Below are positions 34,037 through 45,187 of a stretch of 64,000 bases of DNA, one piece after another. The notes beneath the pieces are model-generated. The model made no database searches. It had not been told where the DNA came from and was given only the letters and a program-made list of their open reading frames with translations. How positions within the stretch are numbered: the first letter of the stretch is position 1; every line of letters begins with the position of its first letter. The translations under genes were made by a program, and so were the position numbers. Source of the DNA: Pagrus major (Eukaryota; Chordata; Actinopteri; Spariformes; Sparidae); the NCBI RefSeq assembly GCF_040436345.1, contig NC_133223.1, forward strand, positions 24,051,410 through 24,115,409, in the 5' to 3' direction.

Positions 34037-34378
34037 TTGTGAGTTTGTTTGTGTTGTGTTTCTGCCCCTGCCGTTCCGCACAAGGTTGCAACATTGTTGC
34101 AAAATTCAATCCCCAACACCGTCTGCTCTCACATTCCCGCACATTTTACCCTCTGTCTTGCGGAGTAGCACTTCATAAATGTGATCTAACAAAGGTAAAG
34201 GGCAAATATTAACCATATATGCTGTTTATATTGCTTGTAATTGGGATGAAGTAAACATCTGTTGAGTATTTAACATAAAATTGTTTGACTGTGTTGAATT
34301 AAAAACCCAAAAATGCAGCGGGTCCACCAGACCCACGAACACTGGCTGAGTAACAAAAATATGAACACCACACAAGGG
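33779..34378. mobile_element. piggyBac-type MITE in unit A, 600 bp
   Basis: TTAA flanks both ends (33775-33778 and 34379-34382). The terminal inverted repeats are CCCTTGTATGGTGTTC on the left and its near-perfect mirror on the right (15 of 16 match). Inner GGGTC/GGACC words form further subterminal repeats. A (TG)n run of about 50 bp lies at 33984-34034. No transposase. The same insertion exists in unit B and is absent from unit C. Confidence 0.85.
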
Positions 34379-34823
34379 TTAAATATAGTCGGCATAATAC
34401 AATCATATGTATTAGTATCTTTGTAGGTGTAGTATATTGCATACTCCAAGCAACACTGTACTTCTTTGCCAGCTTTTAGCACTGACATAATGTTTTCCCA
34501 GGGGTGAGAAGGAGTTGGATTTTGTCTGTGTGGATGCTTTATACAAGTTATTTTTCTTTTTTTTGTGTGTTCTTTTTGACTTTAATGTTGTGCATTGTAG
34601 ACTAAATATATTTGCTGTCATCTTTTAAGATGTTCAACTGTAATGAAACCTGAATAATATTAGAAGAATAAATAATTGAAAGTGTACTGATTTCATCATA
34701 AAGCCTCCACTAGTTCATTTTCATACTGGGAAAAATGAATTCAAACAGATAGTTGCTGGGGAAGAAGGACAGCAGGGTTAAAAAAAATAAAAATAAAGGT
34801 AGTATTTGGAAAATAATAACTTT

Positions 34824-34892
34824 CTAATAATAACAACTTTATTTACACAGCACTTTTCTAAACAAGGTTACAAAGTGCTTCATAGAAAAGAG
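34824..34892. repeat. Common fish retroposon-like motif in unit A
   Basis: ACTTTATTTACACAGCACTT followed by AACAAGGTTACAAAGTGCTT resembles a widespread teleost interspersed repeat (TTTATATAGCACTTTTC...ACAAAGTGCTT). Copies sit at about 41473-41541 (unit B) and 47517-47585 (unit C). The family was not assigned. Confidence 0.5.
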
Positions 34893-35545
34893 AATCAAAA
34901 GCAGATAAAATCAACACAAATAGAGATAAAACAACTGAAAATTGTGAAACATTGTGGGATAAAACAAGGAATAAAGTGGTTAGAATAACTATTGCTGAGA
35001 ATGTCAGTAATGTAAGGAATGTAAGATTTTCTGAAAATCAAATAAAGAATGTCTTTTTAAGCATAGCTTTACCTTATAGCATGTAGTGTAATTTTCTTTT
35101 TGAACATGCATGTGTAGCAGAGGAAAGTCTTACACCAAGGATTGATTTTATCTATAAATTGCAATAATTAAAAAGGCTAACACAACATATAAATGGATAA
35201 ACAATATGTTTTCAAACAATATTCCAAACAGCTCCTGTTTTAATGGCAAGTGAATATTTACAGTTAAGCTATAATCTAGAGCCACAAGCTGGACATTTGA
35301 TGAAGTGGAGCTGCAACTACCTCAGTTAGAGTAAAGTAGTGGATCGTATTAAACTGGATTACATTCAACTGATTTGTACTTGCATAGAGTATATACCAAC
35401 ACAACAAAATGCCGTTCAACATCAGGGTTAGTGATAAAGACTCCCCATGACATTGAAGTGTGCCGTATTTAATTTTTTATATTCTATATCAGTGTTTGCT
35501 GCTTTTCAGTGGCACCAACGGCAGTCATTTCTGTGTTATAATTTG

Positions 35546-35612
35546 GCACAATAACAACATTGAGATCAAGTTTATATGCCTACCACATAATGAAAATTAC
35601 TATGTTAAAGAT
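35546..35612 (+). pseudogene. Tiny OR relic in unit A (second extracellular loop)
   Basis: About 65 bp read as ITTLRSSLYAYHIMKITMLK, matching the array ORs at TITTLRLRLCGSHIPKIYC, with both cysteine codons changed. At DNA level, CACAATAACAAC and GAGATCAAG align with the truncated OR of the same unit. The match stops where the TTAA-flanked MITE begins at 35609. It is the remains of another OR copy. Counterparts: about 42195-42261 and 48240-48306. Confidence 0.6.
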
Positions 35613-36807
35613 GTCATATTATGCTAATTTTCAGGTTCACACTTTTATTTGGGGGTCCTAGTAAAAGGTTTACATACTTTAATTTTCAGAAACCATTATT
35701 TTTCTCATATGGTGCATTGCTGCAGCATCCCTTTTCACACTATGTCTTGAACGCTTAGTTTTAGCTACAGAGTGAGACATCTCGTCTCTGTTCAGTCTTT
35801 GGCGAGAGTTGCACATGCGCATTACTTAAGAGGCAGGATATAGCCAATCAGAGGCAGAGTACGGCGGGTCATGTTGAGCAAGGTAGTGTGATCTAAAATA
35901 ACACTACTACAGCAGTGGCAACTGTATGTCTGTTCACTGACTGGAGTATACATATTTTATAATAAATATGTAGAAATATATATTTATATAATGCCAGTTA
36001 CATAGTGACGCACATAAATTACAGAAGTAAAGGCTCAACTCCAAACCAGGTGATTCAGGCAGTGCAGGAACAGTGTTTTCTGTGGGAGAGAGTGACTCTC
36101 TTTGACATGGACTTTGGCCTTTTTAACTTTGCAGTAGTGATGTGCGAGTCATGAATGAATCGTTCAAAACTCGAGATTCTTTTTACTGACTCGGGAGTTA
36201 CGAGTCATTGTCTCCATTAACTCGTTCACTGACTCACCGCTGCTACCACCAGCTAACTGCAAAGAGGAGACATGCCACACAACTGTTATTCTAACTGCAA
36301 TTGCGTAAATGTATCAAACTAGCTCACAGCTCACTCGCTCTCCCTCCCAGCTCGTAGAGCCCCTCCCATACCCATGAAACTCGTTGCTCCGCACCGTTCA
36401 GGACTCGGTAGCTGCAACTGGTAGCTCACAGCTAACTCGCTCTCCCTCCCAGCTTGTAGAGCCCCTCCCTTACCCGAGAAACTCACTGCTCCGCACCATT
36501 CAGGACTCAGCATCTCAGACTCGCAGTTCACAGGCAGCTCACAGCTCACTCGCTCTCCCTCCCAGCTCGTAGATCCCCTCCCTTACCTAAGAAACTCGCA
36601 TTCTGAGGCGCACAATCTGGGTGACTGACTCAAGTGACTCAAGTGACTCGAAAACCCGATTTACTTTAGTGAGTGACTCATACAAACTCGAGTCAGTAAA
36701 AGGAATCGAGTATACCATCACTACTTTGCAGACCTTTTACATGCACAAAAATGCTACAGAACACGATAAAGGTAAGGCAAAAACCTCAAAAGCATAATAT
36801 GACCTCT
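35609..36807. mobile_element. TTAA-flanked MITE in unit A, with a hAT element nested inside
   Basis: The ends are imperfect inverted repeats: AGATGTCATATTATGCT on the left, and AGCATAATATGACCTCTCT on the right. TTAA precedes the left end (35605-35608); the right flank is the diverged CTAA. Without the nested hAT element it measures about 600 bp. The TTAA target fits Kolobok or piggyBac; the superfamily is not settled. No coding region. Counterparts in B (about 42258-43456) and C (about 48303-49398). Confidence 0.65.
36135..36723. mobile_element. hAT-type non-autonomous element in unit A, 589 bp
   Basis: An exact 8-bp target duplication CTTTGCAG (36127-36134 and 36724-36731) flanks inverted ends TAGTGATG/CATCACTA, the hAT signature. 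Subterminal GACTCG and GAGTC words are repeated many times. It contains three minisatellite units beginning GCTCACAGCT (starts near 36321, 36423 and 36537). It has no transposase and lies inside the TTAA-flanked MITE. Confidence 0.85.
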
Positions 36808-37475
36808 CTAAAAGGGCTCTGTGGAACTTCTGTGTTGTGCTGGAAGCTGGTCGCAGACTCTATTTGTAAAATAACGTTATCTACTGTCGCTCGCGAACGT
36901 GCCTAATGTCACATCCTTTGGTCTGTCACGGACAAACTGACCTGAGTCCTTCATGAAGAAATTCACGGTCCAGCAGCATTAAACGACTTAAACAAGTTGT
37001 CCACAGGCTTATACAGGCAACCGAGAAAGAAAGGGAAGGTCTCATCTTTCCCGTCGGGTTACGATCCGCTCAGAAATGGACAATACAAAAGTGATTTATA
37101 CATGTAACATTCAGATGTCGTTAATCTCTCGAACGGATAATAAAATAAAGTAAAAGATGCTAAAAATGGGTCGCCAAATATACTTGGGCTGTTTTTGATA
37201 TATTTGAGTGGGTGGCCCAGTCAGCAGTCCAATTCAGCTCTTTTTTAGGAGGGCTGAGGGGCCGACATTTCATTTCCTATGTCTTACCTGTTAGCTCTGA
37301 ATTTGTGGTCACAGCTGTCCAGCACCACAGCACCTGCCCAAATCTGCGACTGACCACCAGCCAGAACTCTCTACTGTACGTTTTGCCATTTGGGCGGCTT
37401 TCTCTGACATCACCTAACCAGTTTAGACAGCTGCCTCTGCTGGATTTGTCTGCTCATTATCTGTTGCTGAAAGGA

Positions 37476-37481
37476 TATAAA
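37476..37481 (+). promoter_or_regulatory. TATA box of unit B OR; upstream ORF follows
   Basis: TATAAA, 136 bp before the ATG. The 10-codon upstream ORF lies at 37583-37615 and overlaps the start as ATGA. A 17-bp stretch present upstream of the TATA box in units A and D is missing here. Confidence 0.55.
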
Positions 37482-37611
37482 CTGATATGAGTGGTGCAGG
37501 TTGGGCTGTAGACAGACACAGAGCTGGATGCAGATGCAACATCTTTTCTATTTGTGATTAAATATCTTGTTTCAGATTTAGAATGATATCGGAAACTGAA
37601 CAATTTTCAGT

Positions 37612-38538
37612 ATGATGGATAATTTTTCAGAAATTACGATGTTTACTCTGTCAGGGTTAAGTGGGACAACAAACTACAGACACACTCTCTTTGCTCTCAC
37701 TTTACTGTGTTACTGTGTGATTTGGCTGGTAAATTTGACCATTATTGTGACGATTGTTGTGGATAAAAACCTTCATGAGCCCATGTACATCTTCCTCTGT
37801 AATCTGTGTATCAATGGACTTTATGGGACTGCAGGCTTTTACCCCAAATTCCTCATTGATCTTCTGTCTACCATTCATGTCATCTCATATGCTGGATGCC
37901 TTCTGCAGGGTTTTGTGTTGCACTCTTCAGCCTGTGCTGATTTCTCTATTCTCGTGGTAATGGCATATGACAGATATGTGGCTATATGTCGACCTTTGGT
38001 GTACCACTCTGTGATGACTACACAAAGAGTTTGTGTGTTTGTGTTTTTTGCTTGGCTTATACCCTTTTATTTAGTGTTCTTAGGCTCAATAACAACATTA
38101 AGATTGAGGTTATGTGGCTCACACATACCAAAAATCTACTGTATTAATCATTTGGTTGGTAAACTGGCTTGTTCTACCTCCATAGCACATGTTATTGTTC
38201 CAGCTTTTAATTATACATTTTATTTTTTACATATCATGTTTATTGTTTGGTCTTACATGTATCTCCTCAAAAAATGCCTATTTTCCAGTGAGAACAGAAG
38301 TAAGTTCATGCAAACATGTCTGCCACATTTATTATGTTTAATTATTGTTGTGGTGTCTTTACTTTTTGATTTGTTGTACATGCGATTTGGCTCAAAAAAG
38401 TTACCACAAGGTGTCAAGAATTTTATGTCAATGGAATTTCTCATTATTCCTCCAATCATCAATCCGCTCATATATGGTTTCAAATTGACACAAATAAAAA
38501 ACAGAATTATACAGTTTTTGTGTGGTAAACGTCTCTAG
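37612..38538 (+). CDS. Odorant receptor of array unit B, 308 aa
   Basis: Complete intronless OR, starting MMDNFSEI with an N-glycosylation site at Asn4. All family motifs are at the same positions as in unit A (LHEPMY 54-59, Cys96, AYDRYVAICRPL, loop-2 cysteines 168, 177, 187, NPLIYG). The protein is identical to that of unit C over all 308 residues; at least one synonymous difference is seen near the 3' end (GGT versus GGC). Residues that separate B/C from A include IHV near 88-90, FVLHSSACAD near 101-110 and LVFLGS near 154-159. The pair probably binds the same ligands and adds gene dosage or choice probability rather than new specificity; that is inference. Confidence 0.95.
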   Translation: MMDNFSEITMFTLSGLSGTTNYRHTLFALTLLCYCVIWLVNLTIIVTIVVDKNLHEPMYIFLCNLCINGLYGTAGFYPKFLIDLLSTIHVISYAGCLLQGFVLHSSACADFSILVVMAYDRYVAICRPLVYHSVMTTQRVCVFVFFAWLIPFYLVFLGSITTLRLRLCGSHIPKIYCINHLVGKLACSTSIAHVIVPAFNYTFYFLHIMFIVWSYMYLLKKCLFSSENRSKFMQTCLPHLLCLIIVVVSLLFDLLYMRFGSKKLPQGVKNFMSMEFLIIPPIINPLIYGFKLTQIKNRIIQFLCGKRL

Positions 38539-39635
38539 ACTAGTACATCATCTATTGTATGTATTTTCAAAGTAATGCTTGTTTATGATAATACAAAATG
38601 TATTTCATAGATATTTATTATATTAATGTTTTTCAATATCAGTTAATCATTTGATCTCATACTGTAGCTTTTTACAATCTGAAACACAGAAACCTGAATG
38701 TACCGTTGCTGAATCTAGTGTCTTTAAATAAGAAACAAGAAAGCTTTTTTAAAATGTAATGTTAATGACCTTCATCGATAAATATATTTCTCATCCCAAT
38801 ATGCTTTTCTTAAAAATATTGATAAATGTACATTAAGGTGTCTGATTGTCGCTCAGGCTGCAGCACCTCAGCTTGAATCTCACATTGAAGGGCAGACACA
38901 CAGTATGTTTTGCCCTACGATAATACAGATGATGTGTAAAATGTTAGTGAAATATTATCTGAGTACAGGTAAATTTACTTACAAGGAAACTTTCATGCAT
39001 TTGAACACAGGTTACTGTCTTTCAAATGAGCCCCTGAATATGAATGTTACCGTTTGAAATAAACACAGTTTATACATATTAACTCCATTGGTCTAATTTT
39101 GTACAAAGCACTTTGAAATGGCTGTAATATTAAATAGGAGTCTGGTTTGTGCTGTGTTTTTCACATATTACATAATTACACGATTGGATATGAAGTTAAT
39201 GCTCTATACTAACACCTACTTTTCACTGCCATTTGTGGCAGTTTTACAAACACAACTTTACCAAATTTAAATGCATAACTGACATTTTGTTGTTTGTATT
39301 TATTGCCTTGTTGCAAAGTGTCTTATTCACTTTTTTGATAAAAAGCAAACTTGAAACCTAGATATTTAACAACAGCAGGAAAGGACATTTAATGTTCTTC
39401 TAAAATGATAGCAAGTGTCACAAATCAGCTCAATGCATGTGACAAGGAGGGGAGACCATAAATTAAAATACCAATTATGTATTTTATTATGTATATTTAT
39501 AAAAAACAACGATATAAAAAGAGCATGGGCTAAAGAGTTATTGCATCAGCAGAGAGTGGAATGTATTGGATGAGGGAGGAATGTGTATGTTAGTGTTGCA
39601 GGCAGCAAAATATTCAACCAGTCCAAAACCAAGAG

Positions 39636-40295
39636 GTGTGGGTCAGAGGAGATAGAGACAATGATAAAGGGCTGGCATTTAGGGCTCGTGGAGTCCTACA
39701 CAGTTGGCACCAAATTAAGCCTGTCGTCACACCTTTGGTGTACCACTCTGTGATGACTACACAAAAAATTGCTACGTTTGTGTTTTTTGCTTGGTTTATA
39801 CCCCTTTTACTGGTGTCTGTGGCCACAATAACAACGTCAGGATCAAGGTTATGCGGCTCACACATACCAAAAATCTACTGTATTACTTATTTGGTTGCTA
39901 AACTGGCTTGTTCTGCCTCCATAGCAAGCATTATTGTTCCAGCTTTTAACTATACATTTTATTTTTTACATGTTATATTTATTGTTTGGTCTTACATGTA
40001 TCTACTCAAAAAATGTCTACATTCCAGCGAGAACAGAAGTAAGTTCATGCAAACATGTCTGCCACACTTATCCTGTTTGATTATTGTTGTTGTGTGTTTG
40101 CTTTTTGATTTGTTGTACATGCGATTTGGCTCGAAAACGTTGCCAGAAGGTGTCAACAATTTTATTGGAATAGAATTTCTCCTTATTCCACCAATCATCA
40201 ATCCGCTCATATACGGTGTAAAATTGACACAAATACGAAACCGAATTCTTCAGTTTCTGCGTGATAAACATCACAACACTCGGGTCATGAGTTAA
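39636..40295 (+). pseudogene. 5'-truncated OR of unit B (helices 4-7)
   Basis: Same structure and join as the unit A copy: a non-OR lead of 32 codons, then OR sequence from PLVYHSVM (39732) to the stop. The predicted 219-residue product is identical to that of unit A. Helices 1-3 are missing. Confidence 0.85.
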
Positions 40296-40426
40296 TCTGT
40301 GCAGAGAATGTGTCATTAGTAGAAAGAAAGTTGATGTTTTAAATCGTCATCTGCTTAAGTTGTTTGGTACAGAAGTGCAAAGAACACTGTATCACTCAAC
40401 TTCTTAATTTTTCATAGTCTTATTAA

Positions 40427-40628
40427 CCCTTGTATGGTGTTCGGGTCTGTGGGACCTGTTTTCATTTTTTATCAAAAGAAAAATGATACGATTAATTATT
40501 TTTTCAAACTCAGACTCATTGGCCATGGCTCATTTTCTGTGAAGAAAATCAATGACCACACACTGTACACCCCCCCTACACATTTACATTACATACAGGA
40601 TGTTCCGGGTCCACTGGACCCAGGGTGC

Positions 40629-40684
<56 letters not shown>

Positions 40685-41026
40685 TTGTGAGTTTGTTTGT
40701 GTTGTGTTTCTGCCCCTGCCGTTCCGCACAAGGTTGCAACATTGTTGCAAAATTCAATCCCCAACACCGTCTGCTCTCACATTCCCGCACATTTTACCCT
40801 CTGTCTTGCGGAGTAGCACTTCATAAATGTGATCTAACAAAGGTAAAAGGCAAATATTAACCATATATGCTGTTTATATTGCTTGTAATTGGGATGAAGT
40901 AAACATCTGTTGAGTATTTAACATAAAATTGTTTGACTGTGTTGAATTAAAAACCCAAAAATGCAGCGGGTCCACCAGACCCACGAACACTGGCTGAGTA
41001 ACAAAAATATGAACACCACACAAGGG
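40427..41026. mobile_element. piggyBac-type MITE in unit B, 600 bp
   Basis: TTAA flanks at 40423-40426 and 41027-41030; same ends, subterminal repeats and (TG)n run as the unit A copy, and the same length. It sits at the same site, so it was inserted before units A and B separated, or was spread by conversion. Confidence 0.85.
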
Positions 41027-42194
41027 TTAAATTATAGTCGGCATAATACAATCATATGTATTAGTATCTTTGTAGGTGTCATATATTGCATACTCCAAGC
41101 AACACTGTACTTCTTTGCCAGCTTTTAGCACTGACATAATGTTTTCCCAGGGGTGAGCAGGAGTTGGATTTTGTCTGTGTGGATGCTTTATACAAGTTAT
41201 TTTTCTTTTTTTTTGTGTTCTTTTTGACTTTAATGTTGTGCATTGTAGACTAAATATATTTGCTGTCATCTTTTAAGATGTTCAACTGTAATGAAACCTG
41301 AATAATATTAGAAGAATAAATAATTGAAAGTGTACTGATTTCATCATAAAGCCTCCACTAGTTCATTTTCATACTGGGAAAAAATGAATTCAAACAGATA
41401 GTTGCTGGGGAAGAAGGACAGCAGGGTTAAAAAAAATAAAAATAAAGGTAGTATTTGGAAAATAATAACTTTCTAATAATAACAACTTTATTTACACAGC
41501 ACTTTTCTAAACAAGGTTACAAAGTGCTTCATAGAAAAGAGAATCAAAAGCAGATAAAATCAACACAAATAGAGATAAAACAACTGAAAATTGTGAAACA
41601 TTGTGGGATAAAACAAGGAATAAAGTGGTTAGAATAACTATTGCTGAGAATGTCAGTAATGTAAGGAATGTAAGATTTTCTGAAAATCAAATAAAGAATG
41701 TCTTTTTAAGCATAGCTTTACCTTATAGCATGTAGTGTAATTTTCTTTTTGAACATGCATGTGTAGCAGAGGAAAGTCTTACACCAAGGATTGATTTTAT
41801 CTATAAATTGCAATAATTAAAAAGGCTAACACAACATATAAATGGATAAACAATATGTTTTCAAACAATATTCCAAACAGCTCCTGTTTTAATGGCAAGT
41901 GAATATTTACAGTTAAGCTATAATCTAGAGCCACAAGCTGGACATTTGATGAAGTGGAGCTGCAACTACCTCAGTTAGAGTAAAGTAGTGGATCGTATTA
42001 AACTGGATTACATTCAACTGATTTGTACTTGCATAGAGTATATACCAACACAACAAAATGCCGTTCAACATCAGGGTTAGTGATAAAGACTCCCCATGAC
42101 ATTGAAGTGTGCCGTATTTAATTTTTTATATTCTATATCAGTGTTTGCTGCTTTTCAGTGGCACCAACGGCAGTCATTTCTGTGTTATAATTTG

Positions 42195-42261
42195 GCACAA
42201 TAACAACATTGAGATCAAGTTTATATGCCTACCACATAATGAAAATTACTATGTTAAAGAT
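42195..42261 (+). pseudogene. Tiny OR relic in unit B
   Basis: Counterpart of the unit A relic, matching the second extracellular loop region of the array ORs and ending at the TTAA-flanked MITE. Confidence 0.6.
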
Positions 42262-43456
42262 GTCATATTATGCTAATTTTCAGGTTCACACTTTTATTTG
42301 GGGGTCCTAGTAAAAGGTTTACATACTTTAATTTTCAGAAACCATTATTTTTCTCATATGGTGCATTGCTGCAGCATCCCTTTTCACACTATGTCTTGAA
42401 CGCTTAGTTTTAGCTACAGAGTGAGACATCTCGTCTCTGTTCAGTCTTTGGCGAGAGTTGCACATGCGCATTACTTAAGAGGCAGGATATAGCCAATCAG
42501 AGGCAGAGTACGGCGGGTCATGTTGAGCAAGGTAGTGTGATCTAAAATAACACTACTACAGCAGTGGCAACTGTATGTCTGTTCACTGACTGGAGTATAC
42601 ATATTTTATAATAAATATGTAGAAATATATATTTATATAATGCCAGTTACATAGTGACGCACATAAATTACAGAAGTAAAGGCTCAACTCCAAACCAGGT
42701 GATTCAGGCAGTGCAGGAACAGTGTTTTCTGTGGCAGAGAGTGACTCTCTTTGACATGGACTTTGGCCTTTTTAACTTTGTAGTAGTGATGTGCGAGTCA
42801 TGAATGAATCGTTCAAAACTCGAGATTCTTTTTACTGACTCGGGAGTTACGAGTCATTGTCTCCATTAACTCGTTCACTGACTCACCGCTGCTACCACCA
42901 GCTAACTGCAAAGAGGAGACATGCCACACAACTGTTATTCTAACTGCAATTGCGTAAATGTATCAAACTAGCTCACAGCTCACTCGCTCTCCCTCCCAGC
43001 TCGTAGAGCCCCTCCCATACCCATGAAACTCGTTGCTCCGCACCGTTCAGGACTCGGTAGCTGCAACTGGTAGCTCACAGCTAACTCGCTCTCCCTCCCA
43101 GCTTGTAGAGCCCCTCCCTTACCCGAGAAACTCACTGCTCCGCACCATTCAGGACTCAGCATCTCAGACTCGCAGTTCACAGGCAGCTCACAGCTCACTC
43201 GCTCTCCCTCCCAGCTCGTAGATCCCCTCCCTTACCTAAGAAACTCGCATTCTGAGGCGCACAATCTGGGTGACTGACTCAAGTGACTCAAGTGACTCGA
43301 AAACCCGATTTACTTTAGTGAGTGACTCATACAAACTCGAGTCAGTAAAAGGAATCGAGTATACCATCACTACTTTGCAGACCTTTTACATGCACAAAAA
43401 TGCTACAGAACACGATAAAGGTAAGGCAAAAACCTCAAAAGCATAATATGACCTCT
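42258..43456. mobile_element. TTAA-flanked MITE in unit B with nested hAT element
   Basis: Same layout as in unit A: GTCATATTATGCT on the left, AGCATAATATGAC on the right, and a hAT element in the middle. Confidence 0.65.
42784..43372. mobile_element. hAT-type non-autonomous element in unit B, 589 bp
   Basis: Inverted ends TAGTGATG/CATCACTA; the flanking 8-bp duplication is CTTTGTAG on the left and CTTTGCAG on the right, one change from perfect. Three minisatellite units, as in unit A. Confidence 0.85.
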
Positions 43457-44124
43457 CTAAAAGGGCTCTGTGGAACTTCTGTGTTGTGCTGGAAGCTGGT
43501 CGCAGACTCTATTTGTAAAATAACGTTATCTACTGTCGCTCGCGAACGTGCCTAATGTCACATCCTTTGGTCTGTCACGGACAAACTGACCTGAGTCCTT
43601 CATGAAGAAATTCACGGTCCAGCAGCATTAAACGACTTAAACAAGTTGTCCACAGGCTTATACAGGCAACCGAGAAAGAAAGGGAAGGTCTCATCTTTCC
43701 CGTCGGGTTACGATCCGCTCAGAAATGGACAATACAAAAGTGATTTATACATGTAACATTCAGATGTCGTTAATCTCTCGAACGGATAATAAAATAAAGT
43801 AAAAGATGCTAAAAATGGGTCGCCAAATATACTTGGGCTGTTTTTGATATATTTGAGTGGGTGGCCCAGTCAGCAGTCCAATTCAGCTCTTTTTTAGGAG
43901 GGCTGAGGGGCCGACATTTCATTTCCTATGTCTTACCTGTTAGCTCTGAATTTGTGGTCACAGCTGTCCAGCACCACAGCACCTGCCCAAATCTGCGACT
44001 GACCACCAGCCAGAACTCTCTACTGTACGTTTTGCCATTTGGGCGGCTTTCTCTGACATCACCTAACCAGTTTAGACAGCTGCCTCTGCTGGATTTGTCT
44101 GCTCATTATCTGTTGCTGAAAGGA

Positions 44125-44130
44125 TATAAA
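44125..44130 (+). promoter_or_regulatory. TATA box of unit C OR; upstream ORF follows
   Basis: TATAAA, 136 bp before the ATG, with the same 10-codon upstream ORF (44232-44264) overlapping the start. Confidence 0.55.
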
Positions 44131-44260
44131 CTGATATGAGTGGTGCAGGTTGGGCTGTAGACAGACACAGAGCTGGATGCAGATGCAACATCTTTTCTAT
44201 TTGTGATTAAATATCTTGTTTCAGATTTAGAATGATATCGGAAACTGAACAATTTTCAGT

Positions 44261-45187
44261 ATGATGGATAATTTTTCAGAAATTACGATGTTTACTCTGT
44301 CAGGGTTAAGTGGGACAACAAACTACAGACACACTCTCTTTGCTCTCACTTTACTGTGTTACTGTGTGATTTGGCTGGTAAATTTGACCATTATTGTGAC
44401 GATTGTTGTGGATAAAAACCTTCATGAGCCCATGTACATCTTCCTCTGTAATCTGTGTATCAATGGACTTTATGGGACTGCAGGCTTTTACCCCAAATTC
44501 CTCATTGATCTTCTGTCTACCATTCATGTCATCTCATATGCTGGATGCCTTCTGCAGGGTTTTGTGTTGCACTCTTCAGCCTGTGCTGATTTCTCTATTC
44601 TCGTGGTAATGGCATATGACAGATATGTGGCTATATGTCGACCTTTGGTGTACCACTCTGTGATGACTACACAAAGAGTTTGTGTGTTTGTGTTTTTTGC
44701 TTGGCTTATACCCTTTTATTTAGTGTTCTTAGGCTCAATAACAACATTAAGATTGAGGTTATGTGGCTCACACATACCAAAAATCTACTGTATTAATCAT
44801 TTGGTTGGTAAACTGGCTTGTTCTACCTCCATAGCACATGTTATTGTTCCAGCTTTTAATTATACATTTTATTTTTTACATATCATGTTTATTGTTTGGT
44901 CTTACATGTATCTCCTCAAAAAATGCCTATTTTCCAGTGAGAACAGAAGTAAGTTCATGCAAACATGTCTGCCACATTTATTATGTTTAATTATTGTTGT
45001 GGTGTCTTTACTTTTTGATTTGTTGTACATGCGATTTGGCTCAAAAAAGTTACCACAAGGTGTCAAGAATTTTATGTCAATGGAATTTCTCATTATTCCT
45101 CCAATCATCAATCCGCTCATATATGGTTTCAAATTGACACAAATAAAAAACAGAATTATACAGTTTTTGTGTGGCAAACGTCTCTAG
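44261..45187 (+). CDS. Odorant receptor of array unit C, 308 aa
   Basis: Complete intronless OR whose protein is the same as that of unit B, with start MMDNFSEI, Asn4 glycosylation site, all conserved cysteines and the helix 3, 6 and 7 motifs. The only coding difference noticed from B is a silent one near the C-terminus. The promoter region is also essentially the same, so both should be expressed under the same control. Near-identity over more than 4 kb on each side marks B and C as the youngest pair of the array, or as recently homogenised. A collapsed or falsely duplicated assembly is argued against by the MITE and minisatellite differences between the units. Confidence 0.95.
   Translation: MMDNFSEITMFTLSGLSGTTNYRHTLFALTLLCYCVIWLVNLTIIVTIVVDKNLHEPMYIFLCNLCINGLYGTAGFYPKFLIDLLSTIHVISYAGCLLQGFVLHSSACADFSILVVMAYDRYVAICRPLVYHSVMTTQRVCVFVFFAWLIPFYLVFLGSITTLRLRLCGSHIPKIYCINHLVGKLACSTSIAHVIVPAFNYTFYFLHIMFIVWSYMYLLKKCLFSSENRSKFMQTCLPHLLCLIIVVVSLLFDLLYMRFGSKKLPQGVKNFMSMEFLIIPPIINPLIYGFKLTQIKNRIIQFLCGKRL

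Larger units (their letters stand above)
29966..36813 (+). repeat. Tandem array unit A (leftmost)
   Basis: Unit A aligns with units B and C from GGCAACCGAG rightwards, through OR, truncated OR and nested MITEs, but lacks the first 200 bp of B and C. It has about 409 bp (30212-30620) where B has only about 20 bp. Apart from these, it differs from B and C by scattered substitutions and small indels, so it is the older split. Confidence 0.9.
36814..43462 (+). repeat. Tandem array unit B, 6649 bp
   Basis: Runs from GGGCTCTGTGG to the same word at the start of unit C. It carries, in order: promoter region, OR, truncated OR, piggyBac-type MITE, OR relic and nested MITEs. It is nearly identical to unit C outside the MITE and minisatellite differences; the two OR proteins are the same. 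Confidence 0.92.

Noticed and set aside
33786-34212. Frames encoding Cys-Val or His-Thr runs in units A and B
   Set aside because: They are translations of the (TG)n run inside the piggyBac-type MITE, with no other protein-like content.
36331-36572. Small frames on both strands within the hAT element
   Set aside because: They translate the minisatellite and are repeated with it; there is no transposase similarity.
37212-37490. 92-codon frame upstream of the array ORs (copies at 43861 and 52348)
   Set aside because: It overlaps the promoter and TATA region, is broken in units A and D, and resembles no known protein.
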